A model generated the notes under the pieces. It was not told the origin of the DNA and searched no databases. It saw only the letters and a list, made by a program, of their open reading frames with translations. The translations under genes and the position numbers were made by a program. Positions 38,965 through 48,835 of a stretch of DNA of 64,000 nucleotides are shown here, one piece after another. Origin of the DNA: Bacteroidales bacterium. GTDB lineage: Bacteria; Bacteroidota; Bacteroidia; Bacteroidales; UBA932. Each line of letters opens with the position of its first letter. Position 1 is the first letter of the stretch. The stretch covers positions 1-64,000 of the forward strand of contig JAFRQH010000003.1 in NCBI GenBank assembly GCA_017428725.1. Reading direction: 5' to 3'.

Positions 38965-40623
38965 ATGTACAAGGGACTTGCCATCATATCGGGGATCCTG
39001 GGCCTGGCCGCCTGCGCGGCGGGGCCGGGGGCGGAGCTGCGCCGCGCGGAGGCGCTGCTCGCGGCCGCGCCCGACAGCAGCCTGGCGGTCCTGGAGCGGA
39101 TCCCGCGGGAGTCGCTGCAGGGCAGCCGCCGGCAGGCAGCCTATACGCTGCTGCTCACCAGTGCGCAGGAAGCCGTGTTCGGTTTCGTGCCGGACGGGGA
39201 GGCGGATGCGCTCGCCGCGGCCGCGGAGTATTCCGAACAGCGGGGCTCGCGCGAAGACAGGCTGGCCGCCTGGCTGCGCCTGGGCAGGCTCCAGTATGCC
39301 GACGGCGCCCTGCACCGGGCCGTCGTGTCCTTCGAGAAGGCCCTCGCCGCCGCCCGGGAGCTCCGGGACGACCGCGCCCAGGGGCTCGTCTGCCAGCAGC
39401 TCGCCTACACCTACAACGCCTCCCTGGAGCACGTCACCGCGGCTCGCTACCTCTATGACGCCTACCGGGCCTTCGACCGCAGCGGCGACGCCGCAGAGCG
39501 CCGCCAGACCCTGCTGGAGTACGGCCAGGCCTGGTACAACTTCGAGCGCTACGACGAGGCGGAGACCATTTTCCAGGCCGTCCTGGCCGACGCCGCAGCC
39601 GCGTCCGACACCCTGACGCAGGTCCGCAGCCTGCAGAGCTACGCCGCGCTGGCCCTGGAGAAGACCCCGCCGGACCCGGCACTGGCCGAGGAGATGCTCG
39701 GCCGGGTGACCGGCGAGTTGCACTACCCGCTGGGCAGCGCCGACCTGGGCGTACTCGCCTACGCCGCCGCGCTGCAGGGCCGCGACGCCGAGGCGCAGCG
39801 CCGCCTCGCCCAGGCGCGCTTGCGCGTGGAGACGGTCTCCGACCGCGAGCGCCTGCGCTTCCGCGAATACCAGGTGGCGGCGCGGGCCGGGCGGAGCGCC
39901 CAGGCGCTCAGGGCCCTGGAGGGCGTGACGGCCTACGGCAACGCCGAGGACATCTCCTCGCTGCAGAGCGCCGTCAACCTCGCCCACGACGACTACCTGT
40001 CCGCCCGGCAGGCCGTCGCCGAAGCGCGGTTCCGCGCGGCCCGGATGGGCCTCTGGGCCCTGCTGATGCTGGCCCTCGCCGTGGCGAGCACGCTGCTGTG
40101 GTACCTGCGCGCCCGCAGGCTGGCCGCCGACAAGGCGCTCGCCGAGGAGCGCGCCGAGACGGAGCGCTACGTCGGCATCGCCGAGGAGCTCCGCCTGCGT
40201 CTGGCCGACACCTCACGCAAGCTCAAGAGCACCGCCAGCGACCGCAACGAGATCCTGGAACGCCTGTGCGAACAGTACTATGTCTTCGAAGGGACGGACA
40301 AGCTGCAGAAGAACCTGCTCAGGGAGGTGCGGCAGGCCGTCGAGGGCCTGCGCGACGACCCCAAGGTGCTCGCGCGCCTGGAGAAGGCCGTCGACGCCGC
40401 CCACGACGGCGCCGCAGCCAAGCTCCGTGCGCAGCTGCCCGGCTGCAAGAGCGACGACGTCAAGCTCTTCGTGCTGGCGGCGTCCGGGTTCAGCCGCACG
40501 GCGATGGCCACGCTGATGGACAAGGAGAAGGGCGTGGTGGGCAACCGGCTCTGGCGTCTCAAAGGGCGCATCGCCGACGCCTCCTGCCCCGACGGCGAGC
40601 TGCTTTTGTCCTGTTTGGAGTAA
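38965..40623 (+). CDS. TPR lipoprotein with membrane segment and C-terminal HTH-like domain
   Basis: A 552-residue protein. The N-terminus is a signal with lipobox-like LAAC. Residues about 60-320 are TPR-like helices. A membrane segment lies at about 354-375 (LWALLMLALAVASTLLWYL). The C-terminus (about 400-552) has a coiled coil and a DDVKLFVLAASGFSR then MDKEKGVVGNRLWRLKGRI segment that resembles a bacterial HTH. Bacteroidetes have many TPR-transmembrane-HTH regulators of unknown input. It is the first host gene after attR, reading rightward, and its promoter may be the tRNA/phage junction region. Confidence 0.7.
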   Translation: MYKGLAIISGILGLAACAAGPGAELRRAEALLAAAPDSSLAVLERIPRESLQGSRRQAAYTLLLTSAQEAVFGFVPDGEADALAAAAEYSEQRGSREDRLAAWLRLGRLQYADGALHRAVVSFEKALAAARELRDDRAQGLVCQQLAYTYNASLEHVTAARYLYDAYRAFDRSGDAAERRQTLLEYGQAWYNFERYDEAETIFQAVLADAAAASDTLTQVRSLQSYAALALEKTPPDPALAEEMLGRVTGELHYPLGSADLGVLAYAAALQGRDAEAQRRLAQARLRVETVSDRERLRFREYQVAARAGRSAQALRALEGVTAYGNAEDISSLQSAVNLAHDDYLSARQAVAEARFRAARMGLWALLMLALAVASTLLWYLRARRLAADKALAEERAETERYVGIAEELRLRLADTSRKLKSTASDRNEILERLCEQYYVFEGTDKLQKNLLREVRQAVEGLRDDPKVLARLEKAVDAAHDGAAAKLRAQLPGCKSDDVKLFVLAASGFSRTAMATLMDKEKGVVGNRLWRLKGRIADASCPDGELLLSCLE

Positions 40624-40748
40624 TTCTGCAACCATCTGATAATCAGCAACTTGCAAAACGCGAGATTTTTTCGGTCTCGCGACCTTCATAACCGACTGAA
40701 TACCAGCATTTTACAAATCCTTCGCGAGATTATTTCCGCGCGTAATTA

Positions 40749-40781
40749 TTTGGTCTCCGGGGATTCGCGGCCGTAACTTTG
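40749..40781 (+). promoter_or_regulatory. Host-type promoter for tonB-like gene
   Basis: TTTG (40749-40752), 21 bp, TAACTTTG (40774-40781), about 28 bp before the 40810 ATG. It matches the Bacteroidetes housekeeping consensus and contrasts with the phage promoters. Between 40624 and 40748 I see only an inverted repeat (CGCGAGA/TCTCGCG, about 40658-40681) and two imperfect copies of a roughly 45-bp segment. Confidence 0.75.
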
Positions 40782-40809
40782 CATCGGACAACCCAAAACC
40801 CTCAAAGTT

Positions 40810-41493
40810 ATGGAAACGAAGAAAACCCAACGTGCGTCTCTCGAGAACAAGAGAGTCCTCTTCCTGGAGGGCGGACTCATCGCCGCCCTGCTCCTCACCA
40901 TCGGTGCATTCTCCTACTCCACCGCCACGCGCAAGGCCCCGGTCCTGCAGGGCACGGGCCAGGTCGTCGACGTGGAGGAGCTCATCCCCATCACCCGGGA
41001 GACTCCCCCGGAGCCGCCGGCAGTTCCCGCGATGAACCTCTCGTTCGAAACCATCGAGATCGTGGACGACGACCTCCCCACCGAAGTCCTCCTCAACCTG
41101 GATGACAACCCGGTGGACGTGCCGGTCTATGACTACCGGGAGGACGTCGTACCGGACGAGGTCGAAGAAGAAGACATCCCCTTCGTGCTGGTCGAGCAGA
41201 AGCCCACTTTCCAGGGCGGCGACGCCAACCGCTTCAGTCAGTGGATCTCCCAGAACGTGGTCTACCCGGAACTCGCACGCGAGAACGGCGTGCAGGGGCG
41301 CGTGACCGTGCAGTTCACGGTGATGAAGGACGGCAGCGTGGGCGGTGTGAAGATCCTGCGCGGGGTCGATCCTTCCCTGGACAAGGAGGCCCTCCGGGTC
41401 GTGGCCAGCTCGCCGCGCTGGGAGCCGGGCCGGCAGCGCGACCGCACCGTCAACGTCACCTACCAGTTCCCCGTCATCTTCACGCTGCGCTAG
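40810..41493 (+). CDS. TonB-like energy transducer
   Basis: A 227-residue protein with one membrane helix (about 17-36), a Pro/Glu-rich periplasmic linker (about 55-125) and a C-terminal TonB domain. The domain has the family pattern YPELARENGVQGRVTVQFTV and ends VNVTYQFPVIFTLR. It would pass proton-motive energy from ExbB/D to outer-membrane transporters such as the SusC protein encoded downstream. There is no exbB/exbD nearby. It converges with mltG. Confidence 0.9.
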   Translation: METKKTQRASLENKRVLFLEGGLIAALLLTIGAFSYSTATRKAPVLQGTGQVVDVEELIPITRETPPEPPAVPAMNLSFETIEIVDDDLPTEVLLNLDDNPVDVPVYDYREDVVPDEVEEEDIPFVLVEQKPTFQGGDANRFSQWISQNVVYPELARENGVQGRVTVQFTVMKDGSVGGVKILRGVDPSLDKEALRVVASSPRWEPGRQRDRTVNVTYQFPVIFTLR

Positions 41494-41496
41494 GGG

Positions 41497-42534
41497 CTAC
41501 TTCCGGCTGCGGCGGTCCAGCTCGGCGCGGAAGGCCGCGGCGTTGCGGTTGTGCTCCGCGAGCGTCCGGGCGAAGACGTGGGTGCCGGAGAAGTCGGGAT
41601 TGGCGCAGAAGTAGAAGTTGCCGGCACCCCAGCTGCCGCCGAAATCGGGGTTCAGCACCGCCTCCAGGGCGGCGCGGGTGGGCACACAGATGGGCCCCGG
41701 GGGCAGCCCGGCGTGGATGTAGGTATTGTAGGCGGAGTCCACCGCCAGATGGCGGTTGAGGATGCGGCTCAGCTGGTAGTCGTAGCAGAAGGCGATGGTC
41801 GGGTCTGCCTGCAGGGGCATCCCGACCTTCAGCCGGTTGAGATAGACACCGGCGATCCGCGGCATCTCGGGCTCGTGGTTGGACTCTCCTTTGACGATGG
41901 AAGCGAGCGTGGAGACCTGCTGGCGGGTCAGGCGCAGCGCCCGGGCCTTGGCATCGTTGTCGGGCGTCCAGAAGGCATCCCAGGCCGCTTTCTGGCGGTC
42001 CAGGACATCCACCATCGTACTGGTCCAGTAGATATCATAGGTGTCGGGTATCAGCAGCGAGAAGACGGTGCGAGGCGTGAAACCGTAACCGGCCAGGAGC
42101 CGCTCGTCGTTGAGCGCCTGGTGGACGGTCGCGGAGTCCAGCAGGAGCTGGCTCGCGATCTTGGCGGCGATGTTGGACTTGATGCGGAGGTTGCCGGTCA
42201 GCGAGAGCTTCACGGGCGACTGCCAGCCGTTGTTGAGCATCCGGGCCACGTAGACGCTGGGATTGCCGGGCGAGACGGTATAGTGTCCGGGCGTGAGGAA
42301 CTCCGCCACCTTCTTGGCCTTGAAGCAGCGCTCCAGGCTCTTGCGGCTGAGCACCTGCGCCTTGTCGGCGATCTGCTCCAGCACCTCGTCCGCCGTGGTC
42401 CCCGGGTAGACGTAGATCTCCGCCTGCTTGCGGAAATTGGGCAGCTTGTTGTCCCGCAGCCAGCTGAAGCCGAGCACGGCCCCGACCGCGAGCACGATCA
42501 GCGCCAGACAGATATATGTCGCTTTCTTCATCAT
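41497..42534 (-). CDS. mltG: Endolytic murein transglycosylase MltG
   Basis: A 345-residue inner-membrane enzyme that cuts nascent peptidoglycan strands. The N-terminal membrane helix (about 5-25) is followed by a LysM-like region and the YceG domain. The segment LASIVKGESNHEPEMPRIAG contains the catalytic Glu, followed by VYLNRLKVGMPLQADPT. The start is ATG 42534 (MMKKATYICLALIV). A much longer frame to 44184 is a shadow. The -7 box TAACTTTG (42554-42547, minus) lies 13 bp before the ATG. Confidence 0.93.
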   Translation of the reverse strand: MMKKATYICLALIVLAVGAVLGFSWLRDNKLPNFRKQAEIYVYPGTTADEVLEQIADKAQVLSRKSLERCFKAKKVAEFLTPGHYTVSPGNPSVYVARMLNNGWQSPVKLSLTGNLRIKSNIAAKIASQLLLDSATVHQALNDERLLAGYGFTPRTVFSLLIPDTYDIYWTSTMVDVLDRQKAAWDAFWTPDNDAKARALRLTRQQVSTLASIVKGESNHEPEMPRIAGVYLNRLKVGMPLQADPTIAFCYDYQLSRILNRHLAVDSAYNTYIHAGLPPGPICVPTRAALEAVLNPDFGGSWGAGNFYFCANPDFSGTHVFARTLAEHNRNAAAFRAELDRRSRK

Positions 42535-42546
42535 GACAAGGAGCGA

Positions 42547-42554
42547 CAAAGTTA
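42547..42554 (-). promoter_or_regulatory. Promoter -7 element for mltG
   Basis: TAACTTTG on the minus strand, 13 bp before the mltG ATG, in the 69-bp gap to the divergent GH3 gene. No good -33 TTTG is seen. Confidence 0.5.
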
Positions 42555-42603
42555 CCGTTTTTTGGCGAAAAAAAGCTACCTTCGTGGAAAACCTGTACCC
42601 GAG

Positions 42604-44790
42604 ATGAGACACCGCATCCTCCCCTTCCTCGCCCTGGCGCTGCTCTGCGCCTGCGGCCCCCAATGGCAAGAAACCGAAATCGACGGCTATCGCCTGGTCA
42701 CCCAGCGCCGCGGCCCGGAGCTCGGCGTGTCCTCCGCACCGCTCATCCATGCCGGCGGACACGTCTTCAAGGACCTCAACCGCAACGGCCGGCTCGATGT
42801 GTACGAAGACTGGCGCCAGCCCGCCCTGAAGCGGGCGCAGGACCTGGCCGCGCAGCTGGACATCGAGCAGATCGCCGGCCTGATGCTCTACAGCGGGCAC
42901 CAGGGCGTGCCCGCCGACACCATCACCGCCCGGCAGCGGCAGTTCCTCGAACAGGACAACCTGCGCGCCGTGCTCGTGACCAGCGTCGCCTCGCCGGCGG
43001 TCGCCGCCCGCTGGAACAACCGCGTGCAGGCCTTCGTGGAGGGGCTCAGCCCGGGTATCCCGGCCAACAACAGTTCCGACCCGCGCAACGAGACGCGCGC
43101 GACGGCCGAGTACAACGCCGGCGCCGGCGGGCAGATCTCGCTCTGGCCGTCCTCGCTGGGCCTCGCCGCCACCTTCGATCCCGACATCGTGCGCCGCTTC
43201 GGCACGGTCGCCTCGTCGGAATACCGCGCCCTTGGGATCGCCACGGCGCTCAGCCCGCAGATCGACCTCGCCACGGAGCCCCGCTGGAGCCGCTTCAGCG
43301 GCACTTTCGGCGAGGATCCCGAGCTGGACATCGCGATGGCCCGCGCCTATGTGGAGGGCTTCCAGACCACGGAGGGCGCGCGCGACGGCTGGGGCGCGCA
43401 GAGCGTCAACGCGATGGTCAAGCACTGGCCGTCCGGCGGCCCCGAGGAGGGCGGACGGGATGCGCACTACAGCTACGGCAAGTACGCCGTGTATCCCGGC
43501 GGCAATTTCCAGACCCATATGCGCCCCTTCGTCGAGGGCGCCTTCAAGGTCGGCGGCGGGACCGGCTCCGCCTCGGCCGTGATGCCCTACTACACCATCT
43601 CCTACGGCATCGACCCGCAGGGCCGCAATGTCGGCAACAACTACAGCGAGTACATCATCGGGGAGCTCCTGCGCAAGGAGCAGGGCTTCGAAGGAGTCGT
43701 CTGCACGGACTGGAACATCACCAAGGACAACCGCGCCATCGAGGCCTTCGACGGCAAGTGCTGGGGCGTGGAGACGCTGACCGAGGCCCAGCGGCACTAT
43801 GAGGCCATCAAGGCCGGCGTGGACCAGTTCGGCGGCAACAACGACAAGGGCCCCGTGCTGGAGGCCTACCGGATGTGGGTCGCGGAGTTCGGCGAACAGA
43901 GCGCCCGCGAGCGCTTCGAGCGCTCCGCCGTGCGCCTGCTGCTCAACTCCTTCCGCACCGGCCTGTTCGAGAACCCCTACACCGACCCGGCCGTGGCGGC
44001 CGAGGTGGTCGGCAAACCCGAATACATGGAAGCCGGCTACGATGCGCAGCGCAAGTCGGTGGTCCTGCTCAAGAACCACGATGCGACCCTGCAGTCCATC
44101 GCGAGCAAGCAGCTGGAGGGCGCAGCCGCGCCGACCAAGGTCTACGCGCCGAAAGGCATCCAGAAAGAGCTCGTGGAGCGGCACTTCACCTGGGTGGACG
44201 ACCCGGCCGAGGCGGACGTCGCCCTCGTGTTGATCCAGGGCCCGCGGGGCGGCAGCGGCTACGACGTGGCCGACCGCGCCCGCGGCGGCAACGGCTATGT
44301 CCCCATCTCGCTGCAGTACAGGCCCTACCTGGCCGAGTACGCCCGGGCGGAATCACTGGCCGGCGGCGACCCCAAGGAGGCCTTCGTCAACCGTTCCTAC
44401 AAGGACAAGACGGTCGTGACCGCCAACGAATCGGAGCTGGACCTCGTGCTCGACACCCGCAAGGCGATGGGCGACAAGCCCGTGGTCGTGTGCGTGCAGC
44501 TCTCCCGCCCGGCCGTACTCGCCGAGCTGGAGCCCTACGCTGACGTGCTGTTCGCCCATTTCGGCGTGCAGAACCAGGTGCTGCTGGAGCTCGTCGGCAG
44601 GCTCGTCGAGCCGTCCGGCCTGCTGCCGATGCAGCTGCCGGCGGACATGCGCACGGTGGAGGAGCAGTGCGAGGACGTCCCTCGCGACATGCGTCCCTAC
44701 ATCGACAGCGACGACCACGCCTATGACTTCGCGTTCGGGATGAACTGGAGCGGCGTCATCGACGACGAGCGGGTCGCAGAATACAGATAG
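42604..44790 (+). CDS. GH3 family glycoside hydrolase lipoprotein
   Basis: A 728-residue protein starting MRHRILPFLALALLCACGPQ with a lipobox (LLCAC). It has GH3 landmarks: KHWPSGGPEEGGRDAHYSYGKYAVYPG spans the motif of exo-beta-glucosidases, VVCTDWN holds the nucleophile Asp, and a C-terminal alpha/beta sandwich follows. The KHF-like general acid region of other GH3s is replaced by this HWP form, typical of the exo-acting branch. It is likely an outer-membrane or periplasmic exo-beta-glucosidase. Its expression may be separate from the PUL because the HTCS gene runs towards it. Confidence 0.9.
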   Translation: MRHRILPFLALALLCACGPQWQETEIDGYRLVTQRRGPELGVSSAPLIHAGGHVFKDLNRNGRLDVYEDWRQPALKRAQDLAAQLDIEQIAGLMLYSGHQGVPADTITARQRQFLEQDNLRAVLVTSVASPAVAARWNNRVQAFVEGLSPGIPANNSSDPRNETRATAEYNAGAGGQISLWPSSLGLAATFDPDIVRRFGTVASSEYRALGIATALSPQIDLATEPRWSRFSGTFGEDPELDIAMARAYVEGFQTTEGARDGWGAQSVNAMVKHWPSGGPEEGGRDAHYSYGKYAVYPGGNFQTHMRPFVEGAFKVGGGTGSASAVMPYYTISYGIDPQGRNVGNNYSEYIIGELLRKEQGFEGVVCTDWNITKDNRAIEAFDGKCWGVETLTEAQRHYEAIKAGVDQFGGNNDKGPVLEAYRMWVAEFGEQSARERFERSAVRLLLNSFRTGLFENPYTDPAVAAEVVGKPEYMEAGYDAQRKSVVLLKNHDATLQSIASKQLEGAAAPTKVYAPKGIQKELVERHFTWVDDPAEADVALVLIQGPRGGSGYDVADRARGGNGYVPISLQYRPYLAEYARAESLAGGDPKEAFVNRSYKDKTVVTANESELDLVLDTRKAMGDKPVVVCVQLSRPAVLAELEPYADVLFAHFGVQNQVLLELVGRLVEPSGLLPMQLPADMRTVEEQCEDVPRDMRPYIDSDDHAYDFAFGMNWSGVIDDERVAEYR

Positions 44791-44809
44791 CGGGTGCCCG
44801 CCCCGCGCG

Positions 44810-47800
44810 TCAAACCGCGCTGGGCGGGATGCCGAACTTGTTCTTGAAGGAACGGGAGAAGCCGGTCAGCGTGCCGAATCCCACCTTGTAGCCGACTTCG
44901 CTGACATTGTACTCCCGGGTCTTGAGCAGTTCCATGGCCCGGTTGAGGCGGTAATTGGTCATGAACGTGTTCGGGGACTGCCCCGTCAGCGCCTTGAGCT
45001 TGGAGAAGACGCTTGTACGGCTCATCCCGATCTCAAGGGAGAGCGCCGTCACGCCGAACTCCTCCTCCGACAGATGCTCGTCGACGATCCGGTAACACTT
45101 ATCCAGGAAAGCCCTGTCCGACGCCGAGAGGCCTTCGGGCTGCTCTTCCGGCTCCGGTGAGCCGGAGGTGCGGTCGGCCAGCATCGCCTGCAGCCGCCGG
45201 CGGTTGGCCAGCAGGTTGCGGATGAGCGCACTGAGGTAGGCCGGGTCGAAAGGCTTCCCCACATAGCCGTCGGCGCCGAGGTCCAGTCCGTGGAGCTGGT
45301 TCTCCATATCGGCCTTGGCCGTCAGCAGGATGATGGGGATGTGGCAGAACTCGGGATCGTTCTTGATCTCCTTGCACAGCGTGTAACCGTCTTTGTAGGG
45401 CATCATCACATCGCTGACGATCAGGTCGGGCGCACTGATCCGGATGCTCTTCCACGCCTGCTCGCCGTCGCCGGCCAGCATCACGCGGGCCTCCCCGGAC
45501 AGGAAACCGCGGATGTACTCCCGCATGTCGGCATTGTCTTCGACCACCAGGATCCTGGGCAGCTCTTCCGGACCGGCGGTCTCGGCATCCGACGGCTCTG
45601 AAGACGCCTCCTGGGCCTCCTGGCCTTTTTGTTCATCGTGCCATACCGCATCCTCGGCGTAACTCTCCTGCTGCCAGGGGAAGACGAAACTGAAGACGGA
45701 GCCGATGGGGTCGTTGGCCCGGACCGAGAGGTCTCCCTTGTGGACGAGGGCGAGGTGCCGGGCATAGTTGAGCCCGATGCCGAAGCCCGTTGGCAGGTCT
45801 CCGCCGACCCGCTCGCCCAGACGCTCGAAGCGTCCGAAGATCTGCTCCGCCTTGTCCGGCGCGATGCCGATACCGGTATCGGCCACCTCGATACGGGCCT
45901 GGGGGCCGTCCAGCGCGGCACGGACCGTGATCGCACCGTGTTCCGGCGTGTACTTGACGGCATTGCTGAGCAGGTTGAAGATGATGCGCTCGACTTTCTC
46001 ACGGTCGCAGAAGACGACCAGTTCACGGGGCAGGTCGCCCGTCACGCGGAGGTTCTTCTGCGCAAACATATATTCGAAGTTCCGGAGCATCTGCTGCAGG
46101 AGCACCGTCAGGTCCGTGCGCTGGACGGACAGGCCGTCGCGGCTCGAACGCGACCGGTTGAAATGCAGGAACTGGTCCGTCAGGCGGATCATCCGCTCGG
46201 AGTTGCGGTCGATGATGCCGATCAGCTTGCGGTCCCCTTCCGACAGGTTGGGCGACTGGGCCAGCTCCTTGACCGGTCCGTAGATCAGGGACAGCGGAGT
46301 ACGGAACTCGTGGGAAACGTCGGTATAGAAGGTCATCCGCTCCTGGCTGATCTGTTCCAGCAGGTTCTTCTCGTGCTCGGAGAGCTCCAGCCGCTCCCGA
46401 TTGGTGCGGTCCCTGATGATCTGCTGCAGCACGAAGCCCACCAGGGCAAGGCCCAGCAGGGCGTAGATCAGGATGGCCACCCAGGACAGCCAGGGTGAGG
46501 GCTTGATCCAGACTGGAACGGCCAGCTCGTCGGCGCCCCAGATGCCATCCAACTGCTGGACCCGGGCACGGAAAGTATAGTGGCCGCTCTTCAGGCGGGA
46601 GTAGCCTGCGCGGAGGGTCTGCCCGGCGTAGACCCTGTCCGGGTCATAACCGTCCAGGCGGAACTGGTAGATCGGGTGGATCCCGGGGTTGAAGTTGCGC
46701 CCGGAGAAGAAGAAGGACAACTGCCGGGAGCGGTGGTCGAGTTCCAGGACGCCGGAACGGTCATAGGGAATCATCCGCCCGTTGACCGTGACCCCGTCCA
46801 GGAAGATGGGAATCGCCGGATTGCGCTGGGGGATACCCTGCATGATGAAAGAAATCCGCTCCCGGTTACCGAACAGCACGGTACCATTGTCGGTCACGAC
46901 GGCGCTGTTGGTATTGTTGGACGCGCTGAACGGGTCCTGGTTCTTGAAGATCCGGATGTCCTCTCCGGCGTCGGAGATGCGGATGAAGTCGAAGCGGGCG
47001 GCAGCCCAGACATTGCCATTCCGGTCTCCGATGATGGAGTTGATGCAGCGGTCGACATCCTGGGCCTTCAGGTCGATCTGGCGCGCACTCCCGGACCGGG
47101 GATCGTAATGCCAGATCCCGTCACGCCGGGTGCCGACCCACCAGCCCCCTTCGGCGTCTTCCCAGACGCAGGAGGGGCCGGGAATGCCGGTATCGGCCGC
47201 GACGAAAGAGCCGTCCGTATCCCGCAGCCAGATATCATCATAGGCGAGGAAATAGGGCCTGCCGGAGGCGAACTGTCCGCAGAACCAGAATTCAGGATGC
47301 GGGGAAGCCGGCTCGCGTGCCGGCTGGGGCTCCTGTGGTCCGAAGCGGAGGATACTCCCCTCCTGGAGCAGCAGGACGCTGCCTGCGGGGTCATCCCAGA
47401 TGCAGCTCGTCGGCTCGATCGGCCAGGAGGCGTCGAGCCGCAGCCGGTCCTCCCCTTCGAAGACATAATGCCGCAATTCGTCATAGTCGTGCTGTACCCA
47501 CAGGCCACCACGGCGGTCCCGCAGCGTGATGCCGAGCTGGCTGTTCCCGTCCAGGCCCGGTCCGTCGACCCGCACGGACTCGCCGGTGGCGATCCGCTGC
47601 CGGAAGATTCCCTTGTTCGTGATAATCAGCAACTGGCCGTCACCGATCCCATAAAACATATTGAGGGCGTCCGAGGGATACTTGGACGGGAGTTTGAGGC
47701 TGTGTTCATCCGTGTGCCGGTAGAGGTTGGTCAGGCCGCGTCCGTCCTTGCTCAGCCAGAGATTGTCCCGGGTCAACAGGTAACTGCAGCTCTGCGCACC

Positions 47801-48640
47801 GGGCAGCGTCTCGTATTCCCATTCCTGCCGGAGCGCTCCGTCCACTCCTATGCGGAATATGCCGGCATCACTGATGCCGACGAAGCGGTCTCCGTCCCGG
47901 ATGGCCATGAACAGGACGTTGCGTCCGTCCGTTCCGGCGGCTAGGGGCCCCGGAACCGACGCCGGGCTGGGAAGCCCGTCGGAAGCATAATGCAGCAACC
48001 CCCGGGATGTACTGAGCCACACGGACCCGTCCGCATCCGCGGTCACGCCGTTGACAGACCGCTCGGGCAGGGAGAACTGCCTGAGGATCCGGAAATCCGG
48101 ATCCAGGATGGTGAACGCCGAAGAAGACAGGTTCTGCAACCAAATCCGGCGGTCCGGCAGCAGCGTGAAACGGACATACTGCAGACGCGGGTCCAGGAAA
48201 ACCGGCTGGACCGCCGCCGTCCGCTTGTCCGCCAGGAACAGCCCCCCTGCAGCGGAGAACAGCAGGTGGCCGCTGTCCCAGGACGCGAGGCTGTACACGT
48301 TCCGGGCATCCACGGTCCAGGACGGGTCCGCCCTGCCACCGCGCAACACGCCCAGGCCCGAGCGCGTACCGACCCACAGACTGCCATCCGCTTCGGACGC
48401 AAGCACCCGCACGTTGTCATCCCGCAAACCGCCGGTGTCCTGCAGCCATACCGTGTATGCGCTGCCGTTATAGCGGTTGAGTCCCCGGCCGGTACCGATC
48501 CAGATGTCGCCGGAGACATCTTCGGCCAGGCTGCTGACCATCGGGTTGGACAGGTTCTCCATCGTGGGCAGCGCAGAGGATTGCTGCGCCCGGAGAGGCA
48601 GGAAGACGAACAGGAGAAGGAGACAGAACGGTTTTCGCAT
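44810..48640 (-). CDS. Hybrid two-component system sensor-regulator (HTCS)
   Basis: At 1276 residues from ATG 48640. The longer frame to 48673 starts upstream of the expected transcription start. After a signal peptide come a periplasmic region of propeller repeats (WIGTGRGLNRYN-type units), a Y_Y_Y domain (about 585-700), a membrane helix, HisKA (SHEFRTPLS, H777), HATPase, a receiver with the phospho-Asp near 1077 (SDVMMPYKDG) and a C-terminal AraC HTH. HTCS proteins sense oligosaccharides in the periplasm and turn on their PUL. This one is divergent from the susC operon, with a 12-bp tandem repeat between them. Confidence 0.95.
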   Translation of the reverse strand: MRKPFCLLLLFVFLPLRAQQSSALPTMENLSNPMVSSLAEDVSGDIWIGTGRGLNRYNGSAYTVWLQDTGGLRDDNVRVLASEADGSLWVGTRSGLGVLRGGRADPSWTVDARNVYSLASWDSGHLLFSAAGGLFLADKRTAAVQPVFLDPRLQYVRFTLLPDRRIWLQNLSSSAFTILDPDFRILRQFSLPERSVNGVTADADGSVWLSTSRGLLHYASDGLPSPASVPGPLAAGTDGRNVLFMAIRDGDRFVGISDAGIFRIGVDGALRQEWEYETLPGAQSCSYLLTRDNLWLSKDGRGLTNLYRHTDEHSLKLPSKYPSDALNMFYGIGDGQLLIITNKGIFRQRIATGESVRVDGPGLDGNSQLGITLRDRRGGLWVQHDYDELRHYVFEGEDRLRLDASWPIEPTSCIWDDPAGSVLLLQEGSILRFGPQEPQPAREPASPHPEFWFCGQFASGRPYFLAYDDIWLRDTDGSFVAADTGIPGPSCVWEDAEGGWWVGTRRDGIWHYDPRSGSARQIDLKAQDVDRCINSIIGDRNGNVWAAARFDFIRISDAGEDIRIFKNQDPFSASNNTNSAVVTDNGTVLFGNRERISFIMQGIPQRNPAIPIFLDGVTVNGRMIPYDRSGVLELDHRSRQLSFFFSGRNFNPGIHPIYQFRLDGYDPDRVYAGQTLRAGYSRLKSGHYTFRARVQQLDGIWGADELAVPVWIKPSPWLSWVAILIYALLGLALVGFVLQQIIRDRTNRERLELSEHEKNLLEQISQERMTFYTDVSHEFRTPLSLIYGPVKELAQSPNLSEGDRKLIGIIDRNSERMIRLTDQFLHFNRSRSSRDGLSVQRTDLTVLLQQMLRNFEYMFAQKNLRVTGDLPRELVVFCDREKVERIIFNLLSNAVKYTPEHGAITVRAALDGPQARIEVADTGIGIAPDKAEQIFGRFERLGERVGGDLPTGFGIGLNYARHLALVHKGDLSVRANDPIGSVFSFVFPWQQESYAEDAVWHDEQKGQEAQEASSEPSDAETAGPEELPRILVVEDNADMREYIRGFLSGEARVMLAGDGEQAWKSIRISAPDLIVSDVMMPYKDGYTLCKEIKNDPEFCHIPIILLTAKADMENQLHGLDLGADGYVGKPFDPAYLSALIRNLLANRRRLQAMLADRTSGSPEPEEQPEGLSASDRAFLDKCYRIVDEHLSEEEFGVTALSLEIGMSRTSVFSKLKALTGQSPNTFMTNYRLNRAMELLKTREYNVSEVGYKVGFGTLTGFSRSFKNKFGIPPSAV

Positions 48641-48662
48641 ACGTGGCTGGTTAGTCGCTGGA

Positions 48663-48670
48663 CAAAGATA
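48663..48670 (-). promoter_or_regulatory. Promoter -7 element for HTCS gene
   Basis: TATCTTTG on the minus strand, 22 bp before ATG 48640. It supports that start over the upstream ATG at 48673. Confidence 0.6.
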
Positions 48671-48716
48671 CACAATTTTAACATTCTGAATAGGGCGTTG
48701 TCGTTTCGGTTGTGTC

Positions 48717-48740
48717 GTTGAACATCCGGTTGAACATCCG
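48717..48740 (+). repeat. Perfect 12-bp tandem repeat, candidate HTCS operator
   Basis: GTTGAACATCCG occurs twice head to tail (48717-48728 and 48729-48740). It ends 35 bp before the susC -7 box, which has no good -33 element. Two direct repeats are a usual layout for AraC-type dimer binding. Confidence 0.65.
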
Positions 48741-48775
48741 CTCGCTTGTGCAAACCCGTTTCCAACGCACCTGCG

Positions 48776-48783
48776 TAAATTTG
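48776..48783 (+). promoter_or_regulatory. Promoter -7 element for the susC operon
   Basis: TAAATTTG, 52 bp before the susC ATG. The -33 region is poor, which fits an activator-dependent promoter served by the HTCS. Confidence 0.65.
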
Positions 48784-48835
48784 CAACGTACCAAACACTG
48801 CAAACAACATAACCTCAAATAATCTAAAAATCAAG

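Noticed and set aside
41497..44184. 895-aa frame that would extend mltG into the GH3 gene
   Set aside because: The extra 550 residues are antisense to the GH3 gene. The MltG signal helix and -7 box fix the start at 42534.
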